In this document: piece after piece, positions 1-12,818 of the stretch
How positions within the stretch are numbered: the first letter of the stretch is position 1
Layout: each line of letters opens with the position of its first letter
Origin: Cephalotus follicularis
Lineage: Eukaryota > Streptophyta > Magnoliopsida > Oxalidales > Cephalotaceae
Direction: 5' to 3'
DNA: 64,000 nt
Assembly: GCA_001972305.1 (NCBI GenBank)
Contig: BDDD01002030.1
Span: 248,001-312,000 of the forward strand
Position numbers and translations under genes: made by a program
Notes under the pieces: generated by a model
Databases searched by the model: none
Told to the model about the DNA's origin: nothing
Seen by the model: only the letters and a program-made list of their open reading frames with translations

Positions 1-2070
1 ACACATAACAGATCCATAAATCCACCTCATGGGATTTATTCATAACATATAAAGATGCCGTAGACTAATCAGACCGCTACAGAAGTGTCATGTCCCCGTG
101 TCAGGCGTACGACATGCCTATGGTACGCCCCATAGGTGGGTACAAATACTCAGTATTTAATCATTACCAAAACATTGATTTATCAAAATCAATTTAGAAA
201 CACAAAAAATATGCTTTTTCAAAACATATTAAAAAAATCGTTATCAAACGATACATTTCATATTTAGAGTATCAACTCATTTATTTCCCACTATAAACGA
301 GGTGATCATAACATATAACATATCATAACGTATCATGGCATAAGAATAAACTCGAGAACATTCAATTTCACAAAATGTCAAAACTGACTTTATTTCCGGA
401 ACATATCAAATTCGAATCATAGAAAAATTCATAAAACCGAAGAAACGTAATAAAGAAACGAATATCCATTCATAAATCAAAACTAAATTTTGTCTCAATA
501 AAGTCGAAGAGAGTATCAAAGAGCATAATATTCATACCTTATGTGCTTACAGAAAAGACTACGAAAAGATTGTTAATTCAAACTCCCCTTAAAGCACAAC
601 AATCTAAAAGACACAAAACTATTCATATAAGGGTCTGAGAATCAGTAAAGACATAAAACAGATTCATTACAATGTTTAAAATAGACCCAGATTGATTCGA
701 AAAGAAAACGGATAAAAACAGTTGAAAATAGTACTTTTCTGGGCAAAACAGCCGACTGTTACAAAGCTCTAGTCGATTGAGGAAGCTTGGCAGTCGACTA
801 ATCATTAGGTCCAGTCGACTGTAAAAACCAGACTGCACGCAGTCGACTGTGACAGAGGTCCAACCGATTGTGCTTAGCAAGGCAGTCGACTATTTTAATA
901 AGGCAACCGACTACTCAACCAAGCCAGCCGACTGTCCATAAGAATAATCGATTGTTCTGGACGACAGAATAGCAGAACTTGACATATTTCAATTCAGAAA
1001 CTATTCAAACATGTACAACTTTATACGAGATACATATGAGCATATACATAAGACATTATATGGCATTTAAACGGTAAGAAAACACATAATTTACATGATC
1101 ATAGGATCAGTGGCTATATTCAAAGGAAAAGAGAGCAAATCCTAAACACATGCATACATCTATCAATCCAAATTTACTGTCCAAAGCCACATTCAGTTTT
1201 TATGATCAGATTACAACATATACAGATGCCAAAGGACTGATTAACAAGTCCATAAACCATGACAGAAAACAAAGTGGTTGGAATCAAAACTCTAACAACC
1301 TATATGATCATAAAACTAATTACTAAACCATAAACACAAGAGAGACAAACCTGAAGGATGCCACAACAATGTAAAAGATGCCAGAAATCAGTGGTGTATA
1401 AAGGTTGTTTCAACAAAAAATAGAAGGGAAAAACATACATTCACTTCCTGCCCTTTTTACACATATAAAAGAAAACAATCCTTCAACCAAAATGTGAATG
1501 ACCAACCTGACCTTTGATGAGGAAATCGTACGTAACACACAACAAATTTCTGGCTTAGCAACTTTGGCAGAGACAGGCTAGAGGAATTGGATGGCACAAC
1601 CCATATACCAATGCCACACATAAATAGAAAAGAGGAGGGGATTTTGAAAGAGATAAGGAAATAAGGGACATAATCCAATATGATAAAGAAAGAAGAGAGG
1701 ATTTTAAGGAGATTGATAAGGAAAGGAGAGTAAAAAATGTGTGATGGGATAGGGAGAAAGAGAGAGTTACGGGAGAGGAAGGGAAGAAGAAGAAAAGGAA
1801 AAATAAAAGAAATTTAAAATAAAAGAAATTGTTTTAATAATTTTCAAAATTGTAAATTAGAAATAATAATAAAGTTTGATAAATAAAAAGACATGAACAT
1901 AGGCCCAACCCAAAACAATGCATTAACATACCAACATATCCAAAGTTTAGGCTGGTATCAGTTAGCCCAAAACACAGGGCAATGGACTTCAAACAAAACA
2001 AATTAAAAAGCCCGAAAACAAAAATATAAAAAGTCTGTAAAACACATATACGAACAAGCAGGGTATTACA
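1..2070 (-). repeat. LTR A, gypsy LTR related to element H, left end outside window
   Basis: The first 540 bases match the H LTR from about 42385 onward: the same 'dry' stretches around GGATTTATTCATAACATA, the CCATAGGTGGGTACAAATACTCAG box and the CATTTATTTCCCACTATAAA box. The stretch ends in GGGTATTACA at 2070, comparable to GGGATATTACA at the H LTR ends. The strand is inferred from that resemblance. The middle (about 700-1330) is not alignable to H by eye and carries a GTCGAC array. A expected 5-bp TSD copy (AGACT, 2071-2075) follows; its partner is out of view. No gene is visible; the short ORFs here are not protein-like. Confidence 0.75.
750..955. repeat. GTCGAC palindrome array, AGTCGACT flavour (LTR A)
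   Basis: About ten copies of CAGTCGACTG or close variants (CAGCCGACTG, CAACCGATTG, AGTCGATTGA) are spaced roughly 20-35 bases apart. Exact GTCGAC occurs near 793, 814, 843 and 885. The H LTRs lack this block. Confidence 0.85.
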
Positions 2071-4868
2071 AGACTAACCTAGACAACGCCAGGGGTCCAT
2101 TACGCAAAGTCCCTACGAGGAAGTTAGGGCTGGGAACGCGTAATACCACTGGGGATAAAACAACAAAGGACTTAAAAGAAACTACCGAGGAACCCAAACG
2201 CCTCGTTTCACTTAAGCCCGGGGAAATCCCACACGCACTCCACACGTGCTCACCTAAAACACCAAGGTCTGCTAAGATGCCCGAGGAACCAAGCACTACG
2301 TTTCTCACTTCGGCCCACCAAAAATCTCGCGCACTTAGGTCTCAACATGAGATACATGCCCGAGGAACCTAAGTGCGTCAAAATTCCCGAGGACTCGCCA
2401 AAGCCCAGGGACACACCCAAAGTCCGAGGACCGACTAACGTCCAGGGACACACGAAAGTCTGAGGACTCACCAATGTCCAAAAACACAAGTGGCAACGAA
2501 GATCCATGCACCCCTCACATCTGAGGACTACAACTAACCTAGTGGTCTGACATCTACTTCCCTAGGACCAAGTACATGCCCCAAACATTGACCGAGATGG
2601 TCTGACTTCCTGCCGAGGAAGCCTGCCGCACACAAAGATCTATCCTAAGGTCTATCCAATGTTTGACCACTACCCTTAGCAACCACGCTCACCTTTACCT
2701 TGGCTCAGGAGCTCGGAACTAAGGTCTACACAACCTGGAACCTCAAAAATACCACGAAGGATACAAAAACCGAGAAGAAACATATCATTCTACAAATCAT
2801 AAAAAAAATCATACATCAATATCCATTGAGATTAATACATAACTTGTTCACAAAATACAATCTAATCCCAATATGAATGTCCCCAATGCATGAAGGAAGG
2901 GCTAGCCAAGAAGGCCAGGGAGAAACCCATGCTCCATGGTCTACCTCGCAAAATACTTTAATGTGGTTCGACGAGAAGAACTTCACCTGTTCCTCAAGTG
3001 CAAAAACAACATGGGAGGGGGTTAGTCCAAAGACTAGTGAGAGGGGAAAGAAAGAATTCACAGGCTCTAGACAAACACTAGATGCCGAGGACAAAAGGCT
3101 ATGCCCAACTGGCCAACAAATAACCACGGCTCATCACCCGAGGATACTTAACAAGAATCGACAGACTACTTGGACTATAAATACAACAAAAGATATATAT
3201 ACAACATCAATAATGCTGAAAATAAGAACAATAGAGGGAAAATAAAGTAAGGTGTCCAAACCAAATTTCCCGAGGACCCACAAAGGATCTTAGACTCCAG
3301 GGATCAATTGATCAGAGGAATACCGGTACCTGTCATGTTACCCAGACCACCTCGGCCAAATCACCTCAGCCATATCAAAAATACATCTGTTGGCTCCGAA
3401 TATCACGTCGTCAATCTCACACAGTCCACCAAACAGAACTGGAGATGAAGATCATAGGCTTACACGAGGTGCCCCAACTGTCATATACTGGTATAGAGAG
3501 CCACATGTCTTGGCCTTCCATCAAAGGTGCCAACGGATCAGTGTCAAACCAAGCCCCTAAGAGACAAGTAGATCACGAACATTGACTAAGGGGCTAGCGA
3601 ATCACCGCTAAGGCACCACCCTCATTGGCAATCGCGTATAAGAACATCGATCGAGAGGTCGGCGAATCACTGCACGAACCATCCATCGTCAGATATCTCA
3701 TAGTAGAGCATCCTACAAGGCCCGTTGGCAAGAGGAGCGTATCCTTGGCTGCACTCACACTCATACCCCATCATAGACAATGAGAATATGCAGATCCAGG
3801 CTAAGGAACCTTGGGGAAGTCACACTTACAGTGCACCATAGACCGATGCCATTGCAGTTATGAGAGGGGAATCTATGCTTTCTCGCCCTCACCAAGTCGT
3901 GCTCGGTCATCACCATTTCCTAGTACCCAGTATCCAGAACCAATAATGCATGGTATCAACAAAGTTATGACATATATAATAACAGGATAAAACAAGGGAA
4001 AACATATCCCAGAATGTCAAGCTCACCCACCCAAAAATCTATATCAACTGAAATATATGTAAAAACCAAAGGAAGGAATAACTCCCAGAAATAAGACACC
4101 ATGAAAGAGAATATATTTAGAGGACACAAAATAAGCTTAAAGTTCTCGATTGTTCAAGGTAAAAGAAGGGAATGTCCCACTCACCACTTAACCACACTCC
4201 TCTGCATACCTCATATAGCTCTGGATCCACGCTCGGCTCCTCGGCTACAAGAACAACAACAAACACCAAACAAACACAGACTTAGCACAGTCTATACGAA
4301 AACAGATCAAAACATGCATGAAGCCTACATGCATGATCGTCTCCTCGGATAGTCATCCTGACCATCCACACTCTCAACATATCACCATAGACCAACACGA
4401 TCACCATTGCCATCTCTGACTCCACTTCAAACGGGAGGTTTAGCACGCACATATCCAAACTAATCAGAGGAAAGAAGATGAAAATAGAAGAGCTCACCTC
4501 GACAAACTCAAGGTCCAAGATCTTCAAAGCCAAAACTCGCCTTCACCAAGAAAACTCAAAGAAAGAGAAGAAGAAGCACTGAGAACTCACACCTCTCTCA
4601 ACTATCATTTCTTCTAGCACCAACAACGGTTCCTTCAACTACCTTGACGTGAAGGTTGTGTGCTTGACAAGACGGGACACTAAAATCACTTACACCACCT
4701 GCCACGCCCACGTGCGCACTACATCAACGCCAACGCGCCCAAACGGAAGAAGCCAAACGCACCAAAGCCAAACAGCCCAAACACATAAGGCCCACCTTTA
4801 CAAAAGAAAATAAAATTTACAAGGCCCAAAACAACAAGTCCAATACGAAAATGGACCTGGGTTGTCAC
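2071..4868 (-). repeat. LTR B, gypsy-type LTR (right part), host of LTR A
   Basis: A stretch of 2.8 kb without coding content ends in GGGTTGTCACA at 4868, exactly where the copia-1 LTR sequence (ATGGAACCCTAGCC) resumes; compare the uninterrupted copy at 35792. It shares boxes with LTR F: CACTCACACTCA plus CATCATAGACAAT at 3750-3780 versus 60970-60995, and a CCATAGACCGATG/CCATAGACCAATG box. The left end lies beyond LTR A, outside the window. The 122-residue plus-strand and 103-residue minus-strand ORFs near 2816-3245 overlap each other and resemble no family I know. Confidence 0.7.
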
Positions 4869-5233
4869 AATGGAACCCTAGCCGTACCTATTTGTTCCTT
4901 GAGTGGAACCCTAGCAAACCCTAAGGGTTTGGCTAGGTTAGGGTTCGGGTTTTGGAGTAATTGTGTTGGGGTTTTGGTGTGTTGCCCTAATCCAATTTTG
5001 GGAGAGACCAATACTAGGGTTTGTGTAACCCTAGCTCCAACCTGCCCCTCTTCATTGCTTGGAATGATGATATGGTTTGATTGATACCCTAATTATAGAT
5101 CCTAGGGCCTATTGAAACAATTCTAGACTTAGCATTTAGGGCATCCCATTGCTTAGGGATTAAAAAGTTTTAAAAGTTAACCCTAAACCCTAATTCCCTA
5201 AATGTTCCAACCCTATTTAGAGCCAATTCAACA
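4869..5233 (+). repeat. Copia-1 5' LTR, 3' portion
   Basis: It aligns end to end with 35792-36157 and ends AATTCAACA directly before the PBS. It is rich in CCCTAA/TTAGGG words, including AACCCTAAACCCTAA at 5179-5193 (two plant telomere-type units), and AAACCCTAAGGGTTTGG near 4917. Confidence 0.85.
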
Positions 5234-5250
5234 ATTGGTATCAGAGCCCT
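5234..5250 (+). other. Copia-1 primer-binding site (initiator tRNA-Met)
   Basis: ATTGGTATCAGAGCCC follows the LTR terminus AACA. TGGTATCAGAGC is complementary to the 3' end of plant initiator tRNA-Met, the usual plant LTR-retrotransposon primer. Confidence 0.9.
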
Positions 5251-6563
5251 TGATTAGGCTCAATTGGACCTCTTTTTAGTGTTTAGTGGCTTGCCATAAA
5301 GTCTCTATATGTTGGCCTAAAAATTGGCACTCCAACATCAAGAGTGAAATTGGAAAATTCAAGTCATTTGGAATGTTCAATTCTAAGTGATTTTTTCCAA
5401 TTGTTTGAACGAGTTTACATGACTAATTAAATGGATAGCTTGATGATCCAAAGATTAATACATTGGGTGTTAATGACACAAGGGGCATTCTAACATCCTT
5501 CTGTATGATTTAGGATTTCAAACGACCCTTAAAAAGTCATTAAATGGGCGTTTAAAAGTGTCGAAAATTTTAACTTGAAAACTGGTTACGTGAGGGAATT
5601 TCAGCATAGATTTTTTGCACTAGTGAGTGCAGATTATCTGGCTGTTGCCCAAAGCAAAAAATTGGACTGGTTAATGGCAGTTTGAGTGCAGGATTATTCT
5701 GGACAGTTTATGGCTGGTCCTGTTAAGATTCTGGCAGTTTTCTGCACTGTAACCGACATTTTCAGCATAATTTATGCAAGTTGCTGGAAAGTTTCCTGTA
5801 GGCTTCTGGCGAGCTTTTCAATGCACTTTCTGTGCAATCTTTTATTGGCAGGATTACTTTATGGATTGGATAGGTACGTACCAGGGTGTTCGGGTAAAGA
5901 TTCAATTCACTTATGCACATAGTTATCTCGTTAATGCAATTTATTCGAGATGAATATTTATATTATTTTTCACTAATATTTTTATTGCACTATTTTTCGC
6001 TCCATTAAATAACATGGTGGGACCATAAAAATAAATATAGTAAGAGACTATTTATAGGGACACTAGATTTTAATTTATCTAGTGGGAGTTGCAATTTATT
6101 TAGGCTGATATATAAATGGCAAATCATTAAATATTAAAATTGTCACGTGTTTATTCACTAAATATATTATGATTATATTTTTTGAATTTCTTATGCATGG
6201 TGATATACTTGGGACTAGACCTAGTTTTTGGTTTCTTTTATGGATGTTATTTAATTTCTTCATTACTGTGGTGTTCATTTGGTTAGTAATAAGGCTGCCT
6301 GCATGCGCCATTATTTTTTCTTATCCATTAAATTCTTAGAGTAGAATTTCTCTTCTCCCTTAAATTGTATTCTTATTCTTTTGTAATACAAATGCAATAT
6401 TTTTAAGAAGAGATGCAATCAAGCTTCAAGAGATGATCAAGAAGAATAGAAGACCAAGTGAAGACCATGTATGCATGGTGTGTATCCTGTAATAAAGTAG
6501 TTGTTAAATAATATCTCCTAGGAAACCAAGTGGTCATGTTTGGCTCGTGATCACTTAGTAGTT
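5251..6563 (+). other. Copia-1 untranslated leader, first part
   Basis: About 1.3 kb lie between the PBS and the G1 insertion. I see no domain-like ORF; the 78-residue ORF at 5686-5922 has no recognisable features. The sequence is AT-rich toward 6000-6400. With 16639-17414 it makes a leader of about 2.1 kb before gag, long for a copia element. It ends with TAGTT at 6559-6563, the left TSD of G1. Confidence 0.6.
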
Positions 6564-6903
6564 TGTCACACCCCGGTTTTCCAATCCATAAGACAACATA
6601 TATTGTGATATCAAATATAAATAATAAACCAGTATTCAAAATTAAACAACAATCATTAATATAAGCGGAAGCACTTCATTGCCGGATTATAATAATTATC
6701 CGCACGCAGCCCATACTACGTGCTTACCCAATACAACAATTATCTTTTACATATTGGAAATGTAAAGCATAACAACAACGGAGTATGATCGTTTATTACA
6801 AATACAATACATCATATATTAACAACCTTAAGCAGATAAAAGCTCTCCAAAAAAAGCTTCATTAGCACTTGCCTGAACGCCTTCACTTATCTGAAATTAT
6901 AGG

Positions 6904-6935
6904 GGGTTAGCCGTTGTCCTCACTTGGCTAAGTAG
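6904..6935 (-). promoter_or_regulatory. Conserved LTR box TTAGCC...GTCCTCACT.GGCTAAGT (G1 3' LTR)
   Basis: A roughly 30-base box is recognisable in the otherwise diverged LTRs G1 (14332-14363), D (19650-19680, opposite strand), I (22199-22225), C (28656-28689) and C' (51004-51036). The outer parts GGTTAGCC and GGCTAAGT form an imperfect inverted repeat. Conservation suggests a cis function; the role is unknown. Confidence 0.6.
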
Positions 6936-7854
6936 GAATAATGCATGATAAGGAAGATATAAATGCAACATGTATGACATTTTATATTTAAAATAACATA
7001 TTTAAGTGTTCCAATATATAAGAAATCATGCCAAGTGGCCATAGACAATACAATTCAAGAATACCGCACAAGGGTAAAGTCAATCCATACTGTGGTTGGG
7101 TAACACATGTCTCTAACTCCTAGCACCAATTGCGCACCACCTAACTATCACCCCACACTCCGAAGATGATAGATCAGGTAACATTTACTGCCGGCATTAG
7201 TGGGCAGTTTAACAAATAAGATCTGTAGGGCAGATAAGTTTGGGTGGATGCTCTAGCCAACTCCTAGCACCTAGGACCACCTCCGTAGTCAGTGATATAT
7301 GCCATCACTCGACTAACGGCTTTAAGCATAGACAAACAATTCAATCAATTCAATAATAAAATCACATATATAATATATGCAATACAGTAGTAGTTTTCTT
7401 TAAAAACATTTAACATTTCAATAACTGCGCATCTCCTTGGAGGAAACAGTATTCAATACGGTAGTGCTGCCTCTCTTGGAGGAAAAATCAGAAATCATTA
7501 GGTTTCATTTGAAAAAGATAGTTGAAATCATTAATTGTGCACATAGCACTTAGTTGGTTCAATTTTTTGAAAGTAAGGGAACAATAGTGTTTATGAACAC
7601 CCAAACTAGTATATCCTAATTGTAACAGTAGCATATACAGCAATATAGTAAAGGACATTAGCAATTCAAGGATTCAATAAGGTCATTAGCATACCATAGT
7701 CATTCTTGCACAACTCTCACAAGGAGTGCATACGTTGTTTAATTTCTGAAATGTAATTATATAAGGCTAGGATTGACTGTTACAATCATCCCATATGGAG
7801 TCCAGGGTAATTACATTCAATTTAAGGCCTAAACAATACCTACATCAAAAATTT

Positions 7855-7990
7855 ATCTTAGGACAGTCAACTGTTCCCAAGAACAGTCGGCTGTTTTGAT
7901 TTAGTAGTCGAGTATTTGTTCTTAACAGTCGACTAGGTTGATTGAGTAGTCGACTGACATGAAGAACAGACGACTGCTTTGCCCAGAAAT
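7855..7990. repeat. GTCGAC array, AGTCGACT flavour, inner block (G1 3' LTR)
   Basis: It contains ACAGTCAACTGT, ACAGTCGGCTGT, AGTAGTCGAG, ACAGTCGACTAG, GTAGTCGACTGA and CAGACGACTGC at about 20-25-base spacing. The sense position within the LTR is about 1.27-1.40 kb from its start. Confidence 0.85.
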
Positions 7991-9002
7991 CGACAGGCAG
8001 TAACAGGGCATGCATGTTCAATGTCCAAAATACTAACTCAACAATACATGCAATCAAACAGGAAATTATCCACACATGATATGCACATTATATCTTTGAA
8101 AACATGTCAATACCCCTACCTTAAACGCTACCTCAAAATCAATTTGGATTGATTTCTCTCTTTAATTTCCAAAGATCTTTCACCAATTCAAACTTCCAAT
8201 CTCAGCAGAATTGATCTAGACCATTGCATGTTCGAAGGTTCAGACATTTAACCAGTAAATTTAACTAATTACCTAGTCAATTACCAGTTCCAACAGTAGC
8301 TTATTATTTATCAAGCCTCAACTTTTACCCTTTCACAACTTCTCCCTACCAATCAGTTCTAATTCCAATAATTTAATCATTCATAATCATGTTATCAGTG
8401 GATATATATTACTATCATCAGTATTTTTAATCCAATAAAAACCGAATATCTAATTAGTAGCTCATCATTATTAGTTCCTAGTTTCAACTTCTTCTTTGAA
8501 CCCTTTACCAATTCTATTTCAATTCCAAACTTATTAACCTTAATCATGTTAACAGAAGGTACATATATAGCTAACATTCTCCTAGTTACATCATCAACAT
8601 CAGCAGACTCGGATTGGTGACTTACCAGTAAGATTCAAGCTTCAACTCCCTTTGAAACTCCAACTTCCAACATGCAAGCTTCAAGAATATTGGCAAGATC
8701 TCCTCTATCAGTTTTTTCTAACACTCACACTCTATTCTATCAGTTGATATAGAGCTTAGAAGTCTTAGAAATCATCAGATTCCATTAACTTAGCCATATC
8801 TTTTCTCTCTCTCACATATTCATTACTTCCATTCACTTTCTCTCCTTCCAATCTTCTGTGTGCAGGTTGCAGGAGGGATAGAGCACATGCAAGGCACTCC
8901 TCTTGCATGTTATTGCAGTTGCTGACTCGCATAACACCTGTCCATCATGCACTGCCTCTGCTCTGTCTCACATGCATGCACAGACACCTGTTTTGTGCCG
9001 TT

Positions 9003-9090
9003 CCAGTCAACTGTCGTCCTGTGACAGTCGACTGTCTCCTCTACGAATCAACCAGTCCACTGTTACCCTGTGGAAGTCGGCTGTTTGAGC
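9003..9090. repeat. GTCGAC array, outer block (G1 3' LTR), four units
   Basis: The units are CAGTCAACTGTC, ACAGTCGACTGTC, CAGTCCACTGTT and AAGTCGGCTGTT. The matching block in the other LTR (16435-16470) has only two units. Confidence 0.85.
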
Positions 9091-9256
9091 TGATTTTAGG
9101 GTTCCTTAAGTTTGTTTTACCCATTTGCATTTTCAATTTAACCCAAGCATACACTAATCACGATTATTTTGATATTGAACAAATAATCTCAATTAGAATG
9201 TATATTTTATTTAAAATTGGAGCAATATACATTAATTAAAAATTGAGGTCATTACA

Positions 9257-9290
9257 TTTCCCACTCCTTAAAAAAATTCGTCCCCGAATT
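9257..9290 (-). other. G1 polypurine tract region
   Basis: On the minus strand the sequence reads GGGGACGAATTTTTTTAAGG then AGTGGGAAA, directly abutting the 3' LTR start TGTAATGACC. This is the usual position and composition of the chromovirus plus-strand priming site. Confidence 0.85.
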
Positions 9291-9295
9291 TAGCT

Positions 9296-10430
9296 TTACA
9301 TTCTGAATAAGTGAGGAAATGTCTCCATCATTTCGTCTTCACGCTCCCACGTAGCTTCCTCTGCTCCGTGAAAATGCCACAGTACTTTTACCATAGGAAT
9401 CGTCTTCTTCCTTAGCACCTTTTCCATTCGATCCACGATCCTCGTCGGCCTCTCTTCATAAGACAATTTATTACTGATGAATCCAGGGTCGTAGTTCAAT
9501 ATGTGAGATGGGTCAGGTACGTATTTTCGTAACATGGAAACATGAAATACGTTATGCACACCCGACAAACTGGGCAGTAGCGTAATCTGATATGCCACAT
9601 CCCCCACTCTTTCCAATATCTCATAAGGCCCAATATACCTTGGAGCCAACTCTCCCTTGAGGCCAAAATGATGTATCCCTTTCGAAGGCGAGATCTTCAG
9701 GAAAACATGATCTCCCTTCTTGAATTCTAGCTTTCTCCTCTTGATATCGGCGTAACTCTTCTGCCGACTTTGTGCAGCTAGCAGTCTCTTCTTGATTATT
9801 TCCACTTTATCAGTAGTCTCTTATACCAAGTCTGGTCCCAGCACTTGTCTCTCACCTACTTCATCCCAGCAAATAGGCGATCTGCACTTTCTCCCATACA
9901 AGGCTTCATAAGGAGCCATTCCAATGCTGGTGTGAAAGCCGTTGTTGTAGGAGAATTCAATCAGTGCCAGATGATCCTCCCAACTCTTGGAAAAATCAAT
10001 CATGCAAGCCCGTAGCATATCCTCCAGAGTCTGAATGGTACGCTCGGACTGTCCGTCGGTCTGTGGGTGGAACGCAGTACTGAAGTTCAATGTTGTTCCC
10101 ATTGCCGCTTGGAACTTCTTCCAGAATCTTGAAGTGAATCTAGCATCTTGGTCACAAACAATACTTACCGGCACTCCATGCAATCTCACTATCTCCTGGA
10201 TATACAATCGAGCCAACTTCTCGATAGAATACGTCATGTTCACTGGAAGAAAGTGAGAAGACTTAGTGAGTCTGTCCACTACAACCCACACTGCTTCATG
10301 CTAATTCCGTGACCTCGGTAATCCCGACACGATGTCCATGGTTACATGCTCCCATTTCCACTCAACCACTCGTAATGATTGTAGCAGTCCCGCAGATTTC
10401 TGATGTTCAGCGTTCACTCTCTGACAGGTC
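9296..10430 (-). pseudogene. G1 integrase with C-terminal chromodomain
   Basis: The ORF segments 10291-9821 and 9805-9296 are one frame split by a TAA at 9821-9823, where a glutamine codon is expected. The HHCC zinc-binding region lies upstream (about 10550-10420; CLTCQ visible). The core shows the first Asp in [10 protein letters not shown], the second in [12 protein letters not shown] and the Glu in [14 protein letters not shown], so the DDE triad is present. The GPY/F-type region (GPYEILERVGDVAYQ) follows, then a chromodomain-like C-terminus (VKVLWHFHGAEEATWERE...FPHLF) ending at 9296. Chromodomains of this kind direct integration to heterochromatin in chromoviruses. Another stop lies at 10301-10303 (likely CAG to TAG). 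Confidence 0.92.
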
Positions 10431-11200
10431 AAACATCTTGCTACATATTCGGTAATCTCTCTTTTCATACCACTCCACCACTAGTTCTTTTTCAGGTCAT
10501 GCCACATCATGGAACTTCCCAGGTGAACACTGTATTTTGACTTGTGGACTTGCTGCAGTAGCTCATCCCTGATGCTCTCGTCATCTGGAGCAGATATCCT
10601 TCCTCGGAACCTCAGTATGCCATCAGTATGAATGGAGAACTCATAATCAGTGTCTAGGTTCTCACGAATACTCTATAACTCAGTATTACTGTACTGAGCA
10701 GTCAGAATACGCTCCAGAAGTGTCGTTCGTGCTCTAAGATTTTCCACAATAACTCCTCGGGAAACCATGAATGGATTCGACCTCTGAAATTCCTCCAATA
10801 GCTTCCATTGTGAAACCATTGCGCCAACAATCATTGCTTTGAGACTCAGTGCATCTGCCACTATGTTAGCCTTTCCTGGGTGGTATTGAATGTTACAGTT
10901 ATAATCATCAAAGAATTCCACCCACCGTCTCTATCTCATGTTGGGCTCCTTCTGGGAAAAAAAGTACTTTAAACTTTTATGGTCAGTGAAGATCTCAAAT
11001 TGAGCACCATAGTGATAGTGCCTTCATTTCTACAAAGAGAATACTATGGCTGCCAACTCAAGATCGTGTACGGGATAATTTTCTTCGTACGGCTTTAACT
11101 TCCTCGATGCGTATGCAATCACCCTACCATGTTGCATAAGAACGCATCCCAATACTTTCCCAAAAGCATCAGTGCAGACAATGAAACCCTCATTACCCTC
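10431..11200 (-). pseudogene. G1 RNase H / connection region
   Basis: Reading continues from the [18 protein letters not shown] holds the first RNase H Asp, [22 protein letters not shown] the Glu region, and HPGKANIVADALS the C-terminal end. Between 11032 and 10922 the frame is kept but has stops at 11030-11032 and twice just downstream (one where Trp is usual, one where Gln is usual). A further stop lies at 10673-10675 (ELQ expected, TAG present) and one at 10491-10493. The region after 10673 leads into the integrase zinc finger. Confidence 0.85.
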
Positions 11201-12125
11201 TGGTAATGTCAACACTGCAGCCAAAATCAACCGACTCTTCAATTCTTGGAAACTTGCCTCAAAAGAATCATCCCACACAAAACTTGACTTCTTTTGAGTC
11301 AACTGTGTCAAAGGTGTAGAAAGCTTCGAAAACCCTTTAATGAACCTTCGGTAGTAGCCAGCCAATCCCAAAAAGCTACGAACCTCAGTAACGCTTCGCG
11401 GTTGGGGCCAATTAACAATACTCTCTATCTTTGAAGGATCCACTGACAATCCCTTTCTCGACACAATGTGACGTAGGAAAGTCACATGATCTAGCAAAAA
11501 CTCACACTTGCTGACTTTGGCGAATAACGGTTCCTTCCGTAATGTCTGCAATACAATCCTCAAATGCTGTATGTGTTCCTCAATGCTCCCCAAATAAATC
11601 AGGATGTCATCTAAGAATCTAATGACAAACTGGTCAAGATAGGGCTGGAACACTCTGTTCATCAAATGCATAAAGGCTGTGGGAGCATTTGTCAAACCAA
11701 ACGGCAGTATCAGAAATTCGTAATGCCCATATCTGGTTCGAAATGCGGTCTTCTCCACATCTCCTTCTCGGATCCTTAACTGATGATAACCTGTTCTCAG
11801 GTCAAGTTTTGAGAATATAGTTGAGCCTTGAAATTGGTCAAACAACTCCTCAATATGTGGTAGAGGATACTTGTTCTTCACAGTTACCAGATTTAGTAGC
11901 CTATAATCGATGCATAGCCGCATCGATCCATCCTTCTTTTTCACAAACAGGACCGGTGCTCCCCACGGTGATACACTCGGTCTGATGAAGCCCTTATCAA
12001 GATAATCCTGCAATTGAGTCTTCAACTCCTTCATTTCAGCCGGAGCCATTCGGTACGATGCTTTTGATATAGGAGCAGTCCCAGGTAATAGTTCAATGCT
12101 GAACTCTATATCTCTCTCTGTGGCA
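11201..12125 (-). pseudogene. G1 reverse transcriptase
   Basis: A 339-codon open stretch (12049-11030) covers the RT and the start of RNase H. Visible family motifs are [71 protein letters not shown] and the catalytic FLDD (codons at 11606-11617), where gypsy elements usually have FIDD or FVDD; both Asp are kept. [16 protein letters not shown] and [17 protein letters not shown] mark the thumb. The first Met of the ORF is internal. Upstream, the frame shifts near 12115 within a run of AG dinucleotides (apparently a 2-bp insertion) between protease linker and RT. Confidence 0.95.
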
Positions 12126-12387
12126 ATGAAGTGAGATCATTCAGAAATACATCAGGAAAATCACATACAACAGGAACTTGTTCAATACTAGGCGTACCTT
12201 TCGTGTGATCAATCACATACGCCAAATAGCCTTCATATCCTTACTTGAGATACTTCTCTGCTCGAGTATACAAAATGATCAGAGCAGAAACATTCTTCTC
12301 TTTGATAAACTTGCACTCAGCCCCATCTTGAAGGTAAAAGGTCACTATCTTGTTATAGCAATCAACACAAGCATGATGAGCATACAA

Positions 12388-12700
12388 CTACTCCATCCCC
12401 AAGATTACATCAAAATCCCGGATGGGCAATACTATCAATTCAGTAGATAACTGAATCCCAGCTACCGTGATTTCACAATCTTTCATTATAGTGTTAGACA
12501 GAAGACAAGTACAAGCTGGAGTACTCACCTCCAATACATAAGGTAATCTAGAAGTAACACAATGCAAGTTGCAAGCAAATTCAGATGCAATGAATGAATG
12601 TGTTGCACCAGGATCAATCAATACATGAGCTAGTATGCCAGATATAAAAATGGTACCTCCCAAAACAGCAGTAGATTCTGGCACATCATCTCTAGATAAG
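12388..12700 (-). pseudogene. G1 retropepsin-like aspartic protease
   Basis: The domain follows the second zinc knuckle. VLIDPGATHSFIASEFA carries the catalytic Asp in DPGATHSF, the usual plant gypsy variant of D[ST]G. The domain closes with LPIRDFDVILGME, where the normally following Trp codon is TAG (12388-12390), another C:G to T:A type change. Its job would be to cut the gag-pol polyprotein inside virus-like particles. Confidence 0.9.
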
Positions 12701-12818
12701 GTGTAGACCCTACCTTTCACAATCTCCTTTCCGGTATCCTTCTGCGGTTGAGCAGCCGCAACACTACCACTCGCACCAGCACTTCCCTGTTGGCCGCGTG
12801 CTTGATCCCTCATCTTCA

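Larger units (their letters stand above)
6564..9256 (-). repeat. G1 3' LTR
   Basis: It starts TGTCACACCCCGG and ends GAGGTCATTACA (plus reading). It pairs with 13991-16638 with a few percent divergence. It carries the conserved box near 6904-6935 and two GTCGAC arrays. No gene is seen; the 110- and 61-residue ORFs at 8903-9239 run through the array and recur only as LTR sequence in the other copy. Confidence 0.95.

Noticed and set aside
2816-3245. 103- and 122-residue ORFs on opposite strands
   Set aside because: Both in LTR B, overlapping each other, with no family resemblance.
5234-5250. tRNA-Met gene fragments at the TGGTATCAGAGC sites
   Set aside because: Each is a 12-17-base primer-binding site next to an LTR end; no tRNA cloverleaf surrounds it.
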